Assembly (NCBI RefSeq): GCF_000212735.1
Contig: NC_015510.1
Coordinates: forward strand, 5,395,001 to 5,459,000
Source: Haliscomenobacter hydrossis DSM 1100
Lineage (GTDB): Bacteria > Bacteroidota > Bacteroidia > Chitinophagales > Saprospiraceae
DNA length: 64,000 nt
Direction: 5' to 3'
Below, in pieces: positions 24,534 to 32,753 of this stretch. Numbering within the stretch: the first letter of the stretch is position 1; each line of letters starts with the position of its first letter. Under the pieces are notes generated by a model that saw only the letters and a list, made by a program, of their open reading frames with translations, was not told where the DNA came from and made no database searches. The position numbers and the translations under genes were made by a program.

Positions 24534-26503
24534 TTCAATTTTCGCTTCACCCCTTCAAAGGTCATTTTTACCTCTTTAATCGTGCCATCGGCATTAAAAT
24601 AAAGTCGGTCAATACACACCACGCGGTGATCCCTATCAAAATTGGGGATTGGGCGGCGGTGATAAACCATGTACCACTCATCGGTATTCGGAACATTGAT
24701 GACGGAATGGTGCCCGGCCCCGGTAGCGATGTTCTCATCGGCTTTTAAAATCGTGCCGATCTTTTCAAAAGGCCCCATCATACCATCGGCAACTGCATAG
24801 GCTACTTTGTAGGTGCCGTTGGTCCAACCACCTTCCGACCACATCAGGTAATATTTTCCATTGCGGATAAACATCGTTGGCCCTTCCACATACCCTTGTG
24901 GCGTGATTTCTTTGACCAAATCGCCATTCGGGAAGGGCGTTAAGGCCGTGAAATCAGCATTGAGTTTCCCAACATTGCAATGCCCCCAGCCACCGTAAAA
25001 GATGTAGTATTGCTGGTCTTTGTCTTGGAAAACAAACTGATCAATGGGCTGAGCCTTATTGTAAAAGTGATTGATCAGGGGTTTGCCCAAATAATCGCGG
25101 TAGGGGCCTTGGGGCCGATTGGCCACCGCGATCCCAATTCCCCCCAAAGTATCGTCTTTCACTTTGTTTCTTTCAGCGCTTTGAATGTCATTGGCTGAAA
25201 AAAACAGAAAATATTGCTGGTCCTTTTGCACAATCGAGGGTGCCCACATGGCCATGTTTGCCCATTTGATTGCGCTGGTATCAACAATCCTGGGGTGTTT
25301 TTTCCAGTTCACCAGGTCTTTGGAGGAAAAAGCGTCCAAAAAAACCTGGGCTTTGTACTTTGCTGAAAAAGTGGGGAATACCCAGTACTTGTTGCCTAAA
25401 ATCACGCCTTCCGGGTCAGCGTACCAGCCTTCAAAAATGGGATTTTTAGGCAATTTAGCCTTCGCCCTGCTGCGGGTTTGTCCCGAGGGTATGGCCAGAA
25501 CCTGCTGCTCTTTTACGGGGGTTCCAAAATTGGGTGTACCGTCAGGATTCCAGCTGAATTTTTGCATCCTTGGCGAACGAAAAGTGCCACAACCTTGCCC
25601 TGGTTTTGCATTCGCATGATACAAGATCCAGTCTTCTTTGCCATCGGGTGATTTGAAGAATGAATTGTGCCCGGGAGCATACACGCCATTTTCGGGGGAA
25701 GCTTTAAAAACGGGTTGAGGCGATTTAACCCAGCTTTTGGGGTTGAGTAAGTCCGCGTTTTTATCTGTACTCAGCATGCCCAACGCGTAAAAATCTGTCC
25801 AACATCCACTGGCGGAATAAATGATCAATACTTTATTGTCGTGTTTCAAAATTTGCGGCCCTTCGTTGACATTGACATGGCTGGGGTTGCCAGGTAAATC
25901 GCCGTGTTTTTCCCAGTCGAAGTCCGAACCGGAGAGCATGACCCTTGGCCCCTCAATTGTCCAGGGGTTTTTCATTTTGGCGATGTAAATATTTTGCTGC
26001 ACGTTGACATCCCCTTCCCAGCCCGACCAAATCATGTACAATTGGCCATTGTGCTCAAAAACATCACCATCAATGGCCCATTTGTCTGTGCTGTCGGCTA
26101 CTTTTCCTTTAAAATCCCAGTTGCCTTGCATGGGGTCGGGGGAGGCATTTTCCAGGACATACATGCGGTGATGGTTGTTGTCGCCGTCGTCAGCGGCAAA
26201 GTACATGTACCACTTGCCTTGGATAAAATGAATTTCCGGGGCCCATATTTCCTTGGAATACAGCGTGCCTGTGGGTGGAGTCCAAATGATTTTTGCTTCA
26301 GCCGTTTTAAGATTGGCGAGGTTTTTTGTTTTCCAAATGCCCAATCTGTTGCCCATGGTATGGGTATAATAATAATAGCCGTCTTTGTAAAAACTATAAG
26401 GGTCGGCACCAGAAGGCAATAAGGGATTGGTAAAGGTTTCCTGAGCTATGCCCGTGAAAACAAGGGCAAAAAAGAGCGGTAAAAGCAAAAAGAATTTTTT
26501 CAT
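24530..26503 (-). CDS. Secreted glycoside hydrolase with two GH43-type domains
   Basis: A 657-residue exported enzyme (signal peptide 1-20, ending TGIAQ). Two five-bladed beta-propeller GH43-like halves follow each other. In the first (about 25-340) the catalytic-base Asp is Asp34 in PSGADPYS, the pKa-modulator Asp lies in WAIDGDVFEHNGQLYMIWSG, and the general-acid Glu is in NEGPQIL. In the second (about 360-655) the matching residues are in WYADPEGVI, IDQFVFQDKDQQYYIFYGG and VEGPTMFIRNGKYYLMWSEGG. GH43 enzymes cleave arabinan, xylan or galactan side chains; which one applies here is not readable. Both halves appear to keep their acidic triad. No T9SS domain is evident, so the enzyme may be periplasmic. 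Confidence 0.85.
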   Translation of the reverse strand: MKKFFLLLPLFFALVFTGIAQETFTNPLLPSGADPYSFYKDGYYYYTHTMGNRLGIWKTKNLANLKTAEAKIIWTPPTGTLYSKEIWAPEIHFIQGKWYMYFAADDGDNNHHRMYVLENASPDPMQGNWDFKGKVADSTDKWAIDGDVFEHNGQLYMIWSGWEGDVNVQQNIYIAKMKNPWTIEGPRVMLSGSDFDWEKHGDLPGNPSHVNVNEGPQILKHDNKVLIIYSASGCWTDFYALGMLSTDKNADLLNPKSWVKSPQPVFKASPENGVYAPGHNSFFKSPDGKEDWILYHANAKPGQGCGTFRSPRMQKFSWNPDGTPNFGTPVKEQQVLAIPSGQTRSRAKAKLPKNPIFEGWYADPEGVILGNKYWVFPTFSAKYKAQVFLDAFSSKDLVNWKKHPRIVDTSAIKWANMAMWAPSIVQKDQQYFLFFSANDIQSAERNKVKDDTLGGIGIAVANRPQGPYRDYLGKPLINHFYNKAQPIDQFVFQDKDQQYYIFYGGWGHCNVGKLNADFTALTPFPNGDLVKEITPQGYVEGPTMFIRNGKYYLMWSEGGWTNGTYKVAYAVADGMMGPFEKIGTILKADENIATGAGHHSVINVPNTDEWYMVYHRRPIPNFDRDHRVVCIDRLYFNADGTIKEVKMTFEGVKRKLK

Positions 26504-26554
26504 CGCGGTATGAATATTTCATGCGGAAGCAAGATATATTCATTGTGTAAATTT

Positions 26555-27463
26555 TTACTTGGGGATTTTGATTTCATACAACTTTCCGGCCCGATTACTC
26601 AATTTGGAATCAATCATCCAGGGATTGTAAATTTTGAGCATCCGGTAATTCGTTCCGTGTTCACGGGCGAAGTCGCCCAGATTGAGGATGGGGGTTTTTA
26701 CTTCCACGATTTTGTAGTTATCCAGTGGAGGGTAAGAATCATCATCGAGATAAAATCCGTATTGCTGAGGATTTTGGAAAATGTCCTTAACGGCGATCAA
26801 ACGAAAGAAATAACGCATCGTTTCATCCGGCAGGTTGAGTTCGTAGTAGGATTCGGCGCGTTGCAATTTGATGTCGCTGGCCAGGCGGGTTGGGCCCAGG
26901 TTGTAGGCCGCGGAGACCAAAGCCCAGGAACCAAAGCGCTTTTTGAGGTCTTTCAGGTACTTGATGGCGGCGCGGGTCGATTTTTCGATGTGGTAACGCT
27001 CATCCACTTCTTCGTTGACTTCCAGCCCGTAATAATCTGCTGAACTTTTCATGAACTGCCAGAGGCCTTTTGCGCCCGCGGAAGACACCGCATTGCTCAG
27101 GTTGCTTTCGATGACTGGAAAATATTTGAGGTCTTCAGGCAGGTCGTTTTCGGCCAGTACTTTTTCGATCATGGGAAAATACCGCGAAGTCCGTTTGATG
27201 TTGATCAGGGTATTGGCGTGGAGGTATGAGTTGATCAGCAATTCCTTTTCCAGGCGTTCGCGCACGTCAAAGTTTTGCGTGGGCACTGGTTCATTGGCGA
27301 AGTCAAAATTGCGATTAAGGTTGACACTTTTGATTACTTGAGGCAAACTATCGTTGTTGCCTCCATTGCTGCTGCCCGTACGCGTGCCGCTATATGAAGT
27401 AAGTATCGCAATAGCGATAATTGCCGTGGCAACAGCTGCATAAATACGAAGTCCTTTTTGCAT
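26555..27463 (-). CDS. Lytic transglycosylase, MltD-like
   Basis: A 302-residue cell-wall enzyme with an N-terminal membrane anchor (residues 7-24) and an SLT domain (about 100-250). Catalytic Glu119 is in YFPVIESNLSNAVSSAGAKGLWQFM, followed by the family motifs DERYHIEKSTRAAIKYLKDL and SAAYNLG. It cleaves the MurNAc-GlcNAc bond of peptidoglycan to give 1,6-anhydro products. The final about 45 residues (ILNLGDFAREHGTNYRMLKIYNPWM) look like a degenerate LysM-like or transglycosylase-associated tail. The gene stands alone with palindromes or unrelated genes on either side. Confidence 0.87.
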   Translation of the reverse strand: MQKGLRIYAAVATAIIAIAILTSYSGTRTGSSNGGNNDSLPQVIKSVNLNRNFDFANEPVPTQNFDVRERLEKELLINSYLHANTLINIKRTSRYFPMIEKVLAENDLPEDLKYFPVIESNLSNAVSSAGAKGLWQFMKSSADYYGLEVNEEVDERYHIEKSTRAAIKYLKDLKKRFGSWALVSAAYNLGPTRLASDIKLQRAESYYELNLPDETMRYFFRLIAVKDIFQNPQQYGFYLDDDSYPPLDNYKIVEVKTPILNLGDFAREHGTNYRMLKIYNPWMIDSKLSNRAGKLYEIKIPK

Positions 27464-27471
27464 GATTAAGC

Positions 27472-27557
27472 GTTGAAAAGTTTAGGGTTGAAGGGTTGAA
27501 GAGCTAAAAGACAACTGCTCAGCAACCATCTTTTAAACTTTTCAACATTTCAACTTT
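27472..27557. repeat. Intergenic palindrome, GTTGAAAAG family
   Basis: Left arm of GTTGAAAAGTTTAGGGTTGAAGGG-type units (27472-27503), right arm of the complementary TTCAACTTTTCAAC units. A perfect 12-bp core pairs 27472-27483 with 27535-27546. Located between the transglycosylase start and the DUF2480 gene end, both on the minus strand. Confidence 0.75.
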
Positions 27558-28067
27558 TCAACTTTTACGTTTATAAATGGGCACGGTAGAGCAAGGCTCG
27601 CCATACATGATGCTTTGTACGTGGGGTTTCAATACGCGGGTCAATTCAAGATAAGCCGCAGGGGGCACCGGTTTGTCGCTGCACCCTTTGATGACAATGC
27701 GCTGGCCGGCATAACTGGCCGGGTCAATATGGCTCAAGGCCCGATTGTAGGCCGCTTTGTAGTAGGTCTCCTGGTCGCCCTGGAAAATGTCTTTGGCAAA
27801 AGGCTCGGCATAAGTGGCCACTAGCATGTAGGCCCACACCGGAATGATCGAATCATTGGAGCAATACACCAACAACACTTTGCCCTGGTACTGGGTCCAA
27901 TCGTGGTTTTTGAGGGCTTCCCGAAAATCTTTTTCCTTGAGGATCAAGCCCATAAACAGGTAATCCACCAGATCGAAATGAGCAATTTCGCCAGTTGGGA
28001 AAAAATCTTCCAGATTTATGGTGGTCAAACCACTATTGGCTACGCGGTTGACGAGCATTTCTTCCAT
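27558..28067 (-). CDS. DUF2480-family protein
   Basis: A 169-residue cytoplasmic protein that fits the Bacteroidota-specific DUF2480 family, with the typical opening VNRVANSGLTTINLEDFFP, the central LVDYLFMGLILKEKDFREALK, and GKVLLVYCSNDSIIPVWAYML. The C-terminal part carries conserved Cys residues (KGCSDKPVPP; GEPCSTVPIYKRK). Two or more Cys could bind metal, but this is not established. Its stop lies within the fringe of the palindrome. The function is unknown. Confidence 0.75.
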   Translation of the reverse strand: MEEMLVNRVANSGLTTINLEDFFPTGEIAHFDLVDYLFMGLILKEKDFREALKNHDWTQYQGKVLLVYCSNDSIIPVWAYMLVATYAEPFAKDIFQGDQETYYKAAYNRALSHIDPASYAGQRIVIKGCSDKPVPPAAYLELTRVLKPHVQSIMYGEPCSTVPIYKRKS

Positions 28068-28084
28068 TCTATGTCACTATGTGG

Positions 28085-28687
28085 TTAATCAGTCGTAAGA
28101 TCTGCGGACTCTTCCGCAATTTCTTCAATTTCTTCGGGTTCCCCAATCAGGTTTTCAGGATCCTTAAATTCCTTGGGTTGGGGCAAATCTTTGATGCTTT
28201 TTAACCCAAAGTAATTCATGAATTTGTCTCCTGCTCCGTACAAAAGTGGTTTACCGGGTCCTTCGCTGCGGCCTACAATAGAAACAAGTTCCTTCTCCAA
28301 TAGTTTCTGGAGGGCATAATCTGAATTCACCCCCCGAATTTTTTCGATCTCCGATTTGGAAACCGGCTGCTTGTAAGCCACGATGGCCAGTGTTTCCAAA
28401 GCCGCACGCGATAAGCGCTTGCGCGTTTTTTGTTTGAGCAAAGTGCCGACGGTATTGTGGTACGCACCTTTGGTCAAAAACTGGTAGCCTTCGGCGATTT
28501 CAAGCATTTCGAAGGAAAAAGCCTCATCCTGGTATTTTTCCTTCAACTGGGAAATGGCTTTTTCCAATTCCTCCTGATGAAATTCCAAACCAAAGGTTTC
28601 TTCCAAACAGGCCCGAATTTCTCCAAAAGAAATGGGGGCATCGGCAGTGAAGATCAAACTTTCAATGTGTTGGGCCAAGTGCTTCAA
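28085..28687 (-). CDS. scpB: Segregation and condensation protein B
   Basis: A 200-residue ScpB, a winged-helix dimer that binds ScpA and SMC to form the condensin complex that organises and segregates the chromosome. Family motifs are the N-terminal IESLIFTADAPISFGEI, the second-wing SRAALETLAIVAYKQPVSKSEIEKIRGVNSDYALQKLLEKEL and GRSEGPGKPLLYGAGDKFMNYFGL. The acidic tail (EEIEEIAEESADL) is typical. It starts 17 bp upstream of the DUF2480 gene's neighbour region and is probably co-transcribed with it. scpA and smc are not in the window. Confidence 0.92.
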   Translation of the reverse strand: MKHLAQHIESLIFTADAPISFGEIRACLEETFGLEFHQEELEKAISQLKEKYQDEAFSFEMLEIAEGYQFLTKGAYHNTVGTLLKQKTRKRLSRAALETLAIVAYKQPVSKSEIEKIRGVNSDYALQKLLEKELVSIVGRSEGPGKPLLYGAGDKFMNYFGLKSIKDLPQPKEFKDPENLIGEPEEIEEIAEESADLTTD

Positions 28688-28725
28688 TGCAGGTTTGTTT
28701 TAAGCTATTAGCCTGCAAAAGTAAA

Positions 28726-29112
28726 TCAGATTCTGGGAAAAAATGAACTTTTGAGAAAGATGCTGAAGAGGAAAATCAACAGGAAGACACCTCCGGCAAT
28801 CCACCAGGCCTGTTGATAATTGATTTTTTCATCCGCTACCCTTGATTTTCGCCAGCGGTTTTTGGGTGTATCCACCTCCAAATTGATTTCACAGGAATAA
28901 GCAAACCCCTCGTCCTGACGGTCGAGTTTTACTTCGCACAACTCTTCTTCGATAAAAAAAGAATAAGCTTTGGTATCCTGTACATTAAAATCGATTAAAA
29001 CGACCCTGGAATTGCAGTGCACCACGAGATGCCCGTCCTTGTCGCCATGAAAAAGGCCAATAAGGTAGGGTTGTCCATGATCATTCGTAAAACGCCATAA
29101 AGATTCAGCCAT
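28726..29112 (-). CDS. Small protein with a C-terminal membrane anchor
   Basis: A 128-residue protein of unknown family. The first about 95 residues form a soluble, beta-rich region (LIGLFHGDKDGHLVVHCNSRVVLIDFNV...), followed by a basic linker (NRWRKSR) and one hydrophobic helix at about 105-122 close to the C-terminus. This tail-anchored layout would place the soluble part in the cytoplasm. It precedes scpB on the same strand with a 38-bp gap. No function can be assigned. Confidence 0.55.
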   Translation of the reverse strand: MAESLWRFTNDHGQPYLIGLFHGDKDGHLVVHCNSRVVLIDFNVQDTKAYSFFIEEELCEVKLDRQDEGFAYSCEINLEVDTPKNRWRKSRVADEKINYQQAWWIAGGVFLLIFLFSIFLKSSFFPRI

Positions 29113-29121
29113 AAAATACGG

Positions 29122-29161
29122 TTATCCTGTTCAATTATGGGGGTGCTTATCCTGTTCAATT
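29122..29161. repeat. 15-bp direct repeat upstream of the tail-anchored protein gene
   Basis: TTATCCTGTTCAATT occurs exactly at 29122-29136 and again at 29147-29161, 25 bp apart. It lies just upstream of the 28726-29112 gene start, where a regulator could bind side by side. Confidence 0.55.
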
Positions 29162-29204
29162 TACAGGTTTTCTGTTTATGACGAAACTGCGCTGAAAAAT
29201 ATTT

Positions 29205-30050
29205 TTAGTTAAATGTTACGAACTTGTCTCCTAATTCCAATACACAATAGTCCTGCGCTGCTTTTTTTGCAGCAGCAACAAAATCCGCCGGATCAGCCGT
29301 GTTGAAGGCAAACATATCATAGTGGTGTGGGATCACCCATTTTGCGCCAATGGCTAACCCCAGATCCACTGCTTCCTGAGTGTTGAGGTTTCCGGCCACC
29401 CCGCGAGCAGGATCATTGCCATTGATGGGCAAAAGGGCAATATCTACCTGAAAAGGTTTCAGCACCTCAACCAACCCTTCGTACCAAAGGGTATCCCCGC
29501 TGTGGTAAATTTTCCAGGGGCCAAACTCGACCACGTAGCCCATGTAGCGGCAATTGCCCTGTTCATCGCGCTCCAGTTCGTTGTGCGCAGCGGGTACGCC
29601 GTAAAAAGTAAACAACCCGATGCTCACACGCTGGCCATCGTTCAGTCCGATCGGAAAATCACGGGCACAACCAACTCTTTCGGCCACAAAATCGCGATTG
29701 GCTTCCGGGATGAGGAACCTGGCAGCGGGGTTATTGGCCAAAATGGGTTGCAATGTCTCCGCATCCAAATGGTCGGTGTGGTTGTGGCTGGAGGTCAGCA
29801 CATGGATGCCCTGCAACAACTGTGGATCAATCACGCGCTCGCTGATGCGCACATGGGGTTTGGCGGTATGGGCGTATTTTTTGGTCAGTGAATCCGACAA
29901 ATAGGGGTCCAGCAGCACCCGCTGCCCTTGCCATTGCAGGAGGAAACCACTTTGACCCAGCCACCAGAGTTGGAATTGATGGGGGTCGGTGGATTGTTGG
30001 AGTACGTCATCCCAGAGGGCCTGGTCTTTTAGAAATGCAGGTTTCAACAT
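29205..30050 (-). CDS. MBL-fold metallo-hydrolase, UlaG/NAPE-PLD-like
   Basis: A 281-residue metallo-beta-lactamase-fold protein. The metal motif is HNHTDH (in LTSSHNHTDHLD), followed by further ligands in YHSGDTLWYEG (HxGD-type) and a late His in IPHHYDMF. The N-terminal WWLGQSGFLLQWQGQRVLLDPYLSDS is the typical start of the UlaG-like group, which acts on L-ascorbate-6-phosphate or related phosphoesters, but substrate choice within the group is diverse. Cytoplasmic, no signal peptide. The gene is followed by the GACGAAT palindrome. Confidence 0.8.
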   Translation of the reverse strand: MLKPAFLKDQALWDDVLQQSTDPHQFQLWWLGQSGFLLQWQGQRVLLDPYLSDSLTKKYAHTAKPHVRISERVIDPQLLQGIHVLTSSHNHTDHLDAETLQPILANNPAARFLIPEANRDFVAERVGCARDFPIGLNDGQRVSIGLFTFYGVPAAHNELERDEQGNCRYMGYVVEFGPWKIYHSGDTLWYEGLVEVLKPFQVDIALLPINGNDPARGVAGNLNTQEAVDLGLAIGAKWVIPHHYDMFAFNTADPADFVAAAKKAAQDYCVLELGDKFVTFN

Positions 30051-30064
30051 GCTATTTTTTTAAT

Positions 30065-30150
30065 GACGAATAACGAGTGACGAATGGTCGGCAAGGAACG
30101 GAAAATATTGCGCAGCGGTGCACCAAATTCGTCACTCGTTATTCGTTATT
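30065..30150. repeat. Intergenic palindrome of AATAACGA/GTGACGAAT units
   Basis: A perfect 18-bp stem (30068-30085 with 30127-30144), arms built of GACGAATAACGAGT-type units. It lies between the MBL gene start and the MetE-like gene end. Confidence 0.8.
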
Positions 30151-30152
30151 CG

Positions 30153-31187
30153 TCATTTAGTCAATTGCTCCCGTACCAACTTCGCTCCCCTCACCATATT
30201 GATCAACTTCTGGCGCGAAGCCCAACGCGCCGTTTGGCTCAACCCACAATCCGGTGCTACCGCCAGTTTTTCAGCGGGCACGTATTGCAAACAGCGGCGA
30301 ATGCGCTCCACCACATCTTTTTCGGTTTCGATGTAGTAATTTTTTACGTCGATGATGCCCACGGCTACATCCATTTTTTCGGCAAAAGGTGCCAGTAGTT
30401 CAATCTCGGCAAACTCTCGATTGGCCATTTCGATGTGGATTTCATCTACATTCAGGTCCAGGAAATCGGGCAACATGGGCTTGATGCTGCGGTAACCCAC
30501 CGGACGACCTTTAAAATTGCCAAAACACATGTGGGTAGACAAGCGGCATTTGCCCTGTACCGATTCTACGGTACGGTTGAAGATGTCGACAAAACGTTTG
30601 GTGTCCTCTTTGTAGGCATAACAGCTCATGGAAGGCTCGTCTACCGTAATTTCGGTACAACCAGCCGCCACCAGGTCTTCCAACTCTTTGCGCACAATGG
30701 GCAGTAAGGCTTCGGTGATGGAGTAGCGGTCAGGGTATTGTTGGTTGGGCAACATCCGGCCACTCAGGGTATAGGGGCCGGGTACGCTGGTTTTGAGGGT
30801 TGGCCCGGCGGGTGCCAGTCTTTTCAGGCGCAAAAACTCCTTTACGGCTCCCAGACCTTCAGGCGCGCGCAGGGGTTCTACGATGCTGTGTTTGCCGCGT
30901 TGGTCATGAGCAGCGGGGCCAAATTTGCGCGTTTCGGACTCATTGGGCGTAATGCCTTTGAGGTAACCATAAAAAGAAAGGTTGAAATCCAGGCGAGTTT
31001 GTTCCCCATCGGTGATCACGTCGAGGCCAGCAGTGACCTGGTCGTGTACGGCGGCGACCACGGCATCTTCAATCATTTCTTCCAGATCCGCAGGGCCAAA
31101 TTTGTCCAGGTGATGGATGGCAAATTCGAGCCAGCCGGGGAAGGGGTAACTTCCGATAACGTTGGTGCGAATGGGTGTAGGCTGCAT
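30153..31187 (-). CDS. MetE-like (core) cobalamin-independent methionine synthase family protein
   Basis: A 344-residue protein covering only the C-terminal catalytic barrel of cobalamin-independent methionine synthases. It carries GSYPFPGW at the N-terminus, TDGEQTR, VPGPYTLS, DEPSMS, the zinc ligand region His/Cys in STHMCFGNF with a Glu in DEIHIE, and the last Cys in APDCGLSQTARW. Full-length MetE is over 700 residues, so this belongs to the short 'core-MetE' group that uses other methyl donors or partner proteins. Methyl transfer to homocysteine or a related thiol is likely; the donor is uncertain. No methionine riboswitch was recognised upstream, where a palindrome lies instead. Confidence 0.82.
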   Translation of the reverse strand: MQPTPIRTNVIGSYPFPGWLEFAIHHLDKFGPADLEEMIEDAVVAAVHDQVTAGLDVITDGEQTRLDFNLSFYGYLKGITPNESETRKFGPAAHDQRGKHSIVEPLRAPEGLGAVKEFLRLKRLAPAGPTLKTSVPGPYTLSGRMLPNQQYPDRYSITEALLPIVRKELEDLVAAGCTEITVDEPSMSCYAYKEDTKRFVDIFNRTVESVQGKCRLSTHMCFGNFKGRPVGYRSIKPMLPDFLDLNVDEIHIEMANREFAEIELLAPFAEKMDVAVGIIDVKNYYIETEKDVVERIRRCLQYVPAEKLAVAPDCGLSQTARWASRQKLINMVRGAKLVREQLTK

Positions 31188-31192
31188 AAATA

Positions 31193-31315
31193 GTTGAAAA
31201 GTTTAGGGTTGAAAAGTTTAAAAGTTCGTAAGAGCAAGATAGGAACATTCATCTGCAGATCTTGCAAAACTTTTCAACTTTTCAACTTTTCAACTTTTCA
31301 ACTTTTCAACTTTCT
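31193..31315. repeat. Intergenic palindrome, GTTGAAAAG family, running into a coding end
   Basis: Left arm with TTGAAAAGTTTAGGG units (31193-31225), right arm with seven-base TTTTCAAC units in near-perfect tandem (31267-31312). The right arm overlaps the last codons of the 31290-32183 gene and supplies its stop codon. Confidence 0.8.
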
Positions 31316-32183
31316 TTAATTTTATTTGCTTCGCCTTCGGCTTAAACATAATCGTGCGCTCCGAAGCGATCAAGACCCGTTGCTCACTGACGTAATCCAG
31401 CGATTCGTATTGGGTAGGAATGAGGGGCGGTTTGTGTACCTTGGTTTTGGTCAGGGTGCCTTTAAAAAAATCCGTACCAGGGAAATCGGTAAAGGTCCAG
31501 ATGCTGGTACGTGTTTTGGGTAAAAGCCCCAGAAAAGTCATGCGGTAGAAGTAAGACAGCAAGGCAATTTGTTTGCCGTCGGGACGTACTGCTGCTGCGG
31601 TCACTACCCGTTTGGGCAACAGGAAGCTATCGCGTAAAATGGCAGCATACTGACCAGGTTTGGCTGGCAAAATATAATGCTTGGTGTAATAATTTCCGGC
31701 AACAAGGCGGTTTTTGGTAAACAGGTGTAAGGAATCGCGGAACCAGAAAAAGCCTTCTACATCGAAATTCCACTGTGCCAGCGGCGGTGCAAAAGAGCGC
31801 TGATCGGGGTAGGCAAACAAAATCGAATCAATCCGCTGTGTACCGGGTTGGTACAGGTAAATCCGCAAATCGGTACGGCGATTGAGGTTGTTGCCAAAAT
31901 CTCCGATATACAAACGCCCGGAGGGGTCGGTACTGATGTCTTCCCAGTCGCGGTTTTGAATGCCGGGTAAAGCGATGCGTTGGCGCACTCGGCCTCGGCC
32001 ATCAGTAAGCAACAAACGTGGCCGGTCACCGCCATCGTTGTGCCACCAAATGCTGTCGGGCGCGGTGATCTGCAAGCCCGAAACCTCCACAAAATCTGGC
32101 GGCAAACGAAACTTTTTTTTCTGAGCGGGAACCAGCAGGGGCAAAAAAAGGGTTAAGAGCAGGAGAATCAAACGATTGCGCAT
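31290..32183 (-). CDS. Secreted protein of unknown function, beta-propeller-like
   Basis: A 297-residue exported protein (signal peptide 1-20, ending LLVPAQ). The mature part has repeating strands with phrases such as DSIWWHNDGGDRPRLLLTDGRGRV, NRDWEDISTDPSGRLYIGDFGNN and NFDVEGFFWFRDSLHLFTKNR, which look like propeller blades of the NHL/SdiA-like kind. No catalytic motif is evident. The last residues (KLKKVEKLKS) are translated from a GTTGAAAAG palindrome arm that has reached into the gene end, so the native C-terminus may once have differed. It is divergent from the SWIM gene across a large palindrome. Confidence 0.55.
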   Translation of the reverse strand: MRNRLILLLLTLFLPLLVPAQKKKFRLPPDFVEVSGLQITAPDSIWWHNDGGDRPRLLLTDGRGRVRQRIALPGIQNRDWEDISTDPSGRLYIGDFGNNLNRRTDLRIYLYQPGTQRIDSILFAYPDQRSFAPPLAQWNFDVEGFFWFRDSLHLFTKNRLVAGNYYTKHYILPAKPGQYAAILRDSFLLPKRVVTAAAVRPDGKQIALLSYFYRMTFLGLLPKTRTSIWTFTDFPGTDFFKGTLTKTKVHKPPLIPTQYESLDYVSEQRVLIASERTIMFKPKAKQIKLKKVEKLKS

Positions 32184-32188
32184 AAGGA

Positions 32189-32338
32189 GAAGGTTCGTGG
32201 GTTCTGGAGTTCGTAGTTCGGGAGTTCGAGGGTTCGTGGGTTATGGCCTTCCATTTCCTAAATTTTGGAGAACAAACGCTAAGGAATGGAAGGCCATAAC
32301 CCTCGAACTCCCGAACTACGAACCCTCGAACCCTTTTT
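32189..32338. repeat. Large palindrome in a divergent promoter region, GTTCG family
   Basis: Two perfect stems, 26 bp (32209-32234 with 32298-32323) and 13 bp (32243-32255 with 32285-32297), joined by a small bulge, give a hairpin of over 110 nt. It lies between genes read away from each other (31290-32183 minus, 32360-32638 plus), so a terminator role for either gene is excluded. Confidence 0.85.
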
Positions 32339-32359
32339 TTGCAAAAATAATCTTTTTCC

Positions 32360-32638
32360 ATGGGAGTCCCTTTTTATCTTGCAGAAATGGAAGACACTTT
32401 CTCCAGGGATGTGCTCATCGCCGGAGAAGACCTTTGGCTGGATGGGGCTCTGGTAGGTCTGGAGGAATACCGCTATCGCTGGACGGCCAAAGTATACGCA
32501 GGCAGAATTGAACAGGTATCCCTTAAACTCCGTGGAGATGAAGTGATTGCCATCAGCTGCACTTGCCCGGTCAAAGGCCTTTGTGCTCATTTGGCGGCAC
32601 TGGTGATGGCGGTGCAGGAAAGGGTGGAAGAAAGTTGA
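32360..32638 (+). CDS. Small SWIM zinc-finger protein
   Basis: A 92-residue protein. The C-terminal half has a SWIM zinc finger with the pattern CxCP-x(n)-CxH (CTCPVKGLCAHL), a fold that binds DNA or mediates protein contacts in SWI2/SNF2 helicases and MuDR-type proteins. No helicase is attached or next to it. An internal ATG at 32387 (MEDTFSR) is an alternative start. Its stop codon falls at the start of the GGTTGAT palindrome. The function is unknown beyond zinc-dependent binding. Confidence 0.7.
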   Translation: MGVPFYLAEMEDTFSRDVLIAGEDLWLDGALVGLEEYRYRWTAKVYAGRIEQVSLKLRGDEVIAISCTCPVKGLCAHLAALVMAVQERVEES

Positions 32639-32745
32639 TAAGGGTTGATAATTAGGTTGATGAGGGTTGATAGATCCCATCACTTAATCAACCTATTATC
32701 AACTTTCATCAACCCCCATCAACCTATTATCAACCATCATCAACT
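32636..32745. repeat. Intergenic palindrome of GGTTGAT units
   Basis: Left arm with GTTGATAATTAGGTTGATGAGGGTTGAT units (32644-32672), right arm with complementary ATCAACCTATTATCAACC units (32687-32736). It overlaps the stop of the SWIM gene and precedes the exonuclease gene. Confidence 0.75.
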
Positions 32746-32753
32746 TTTAAATC

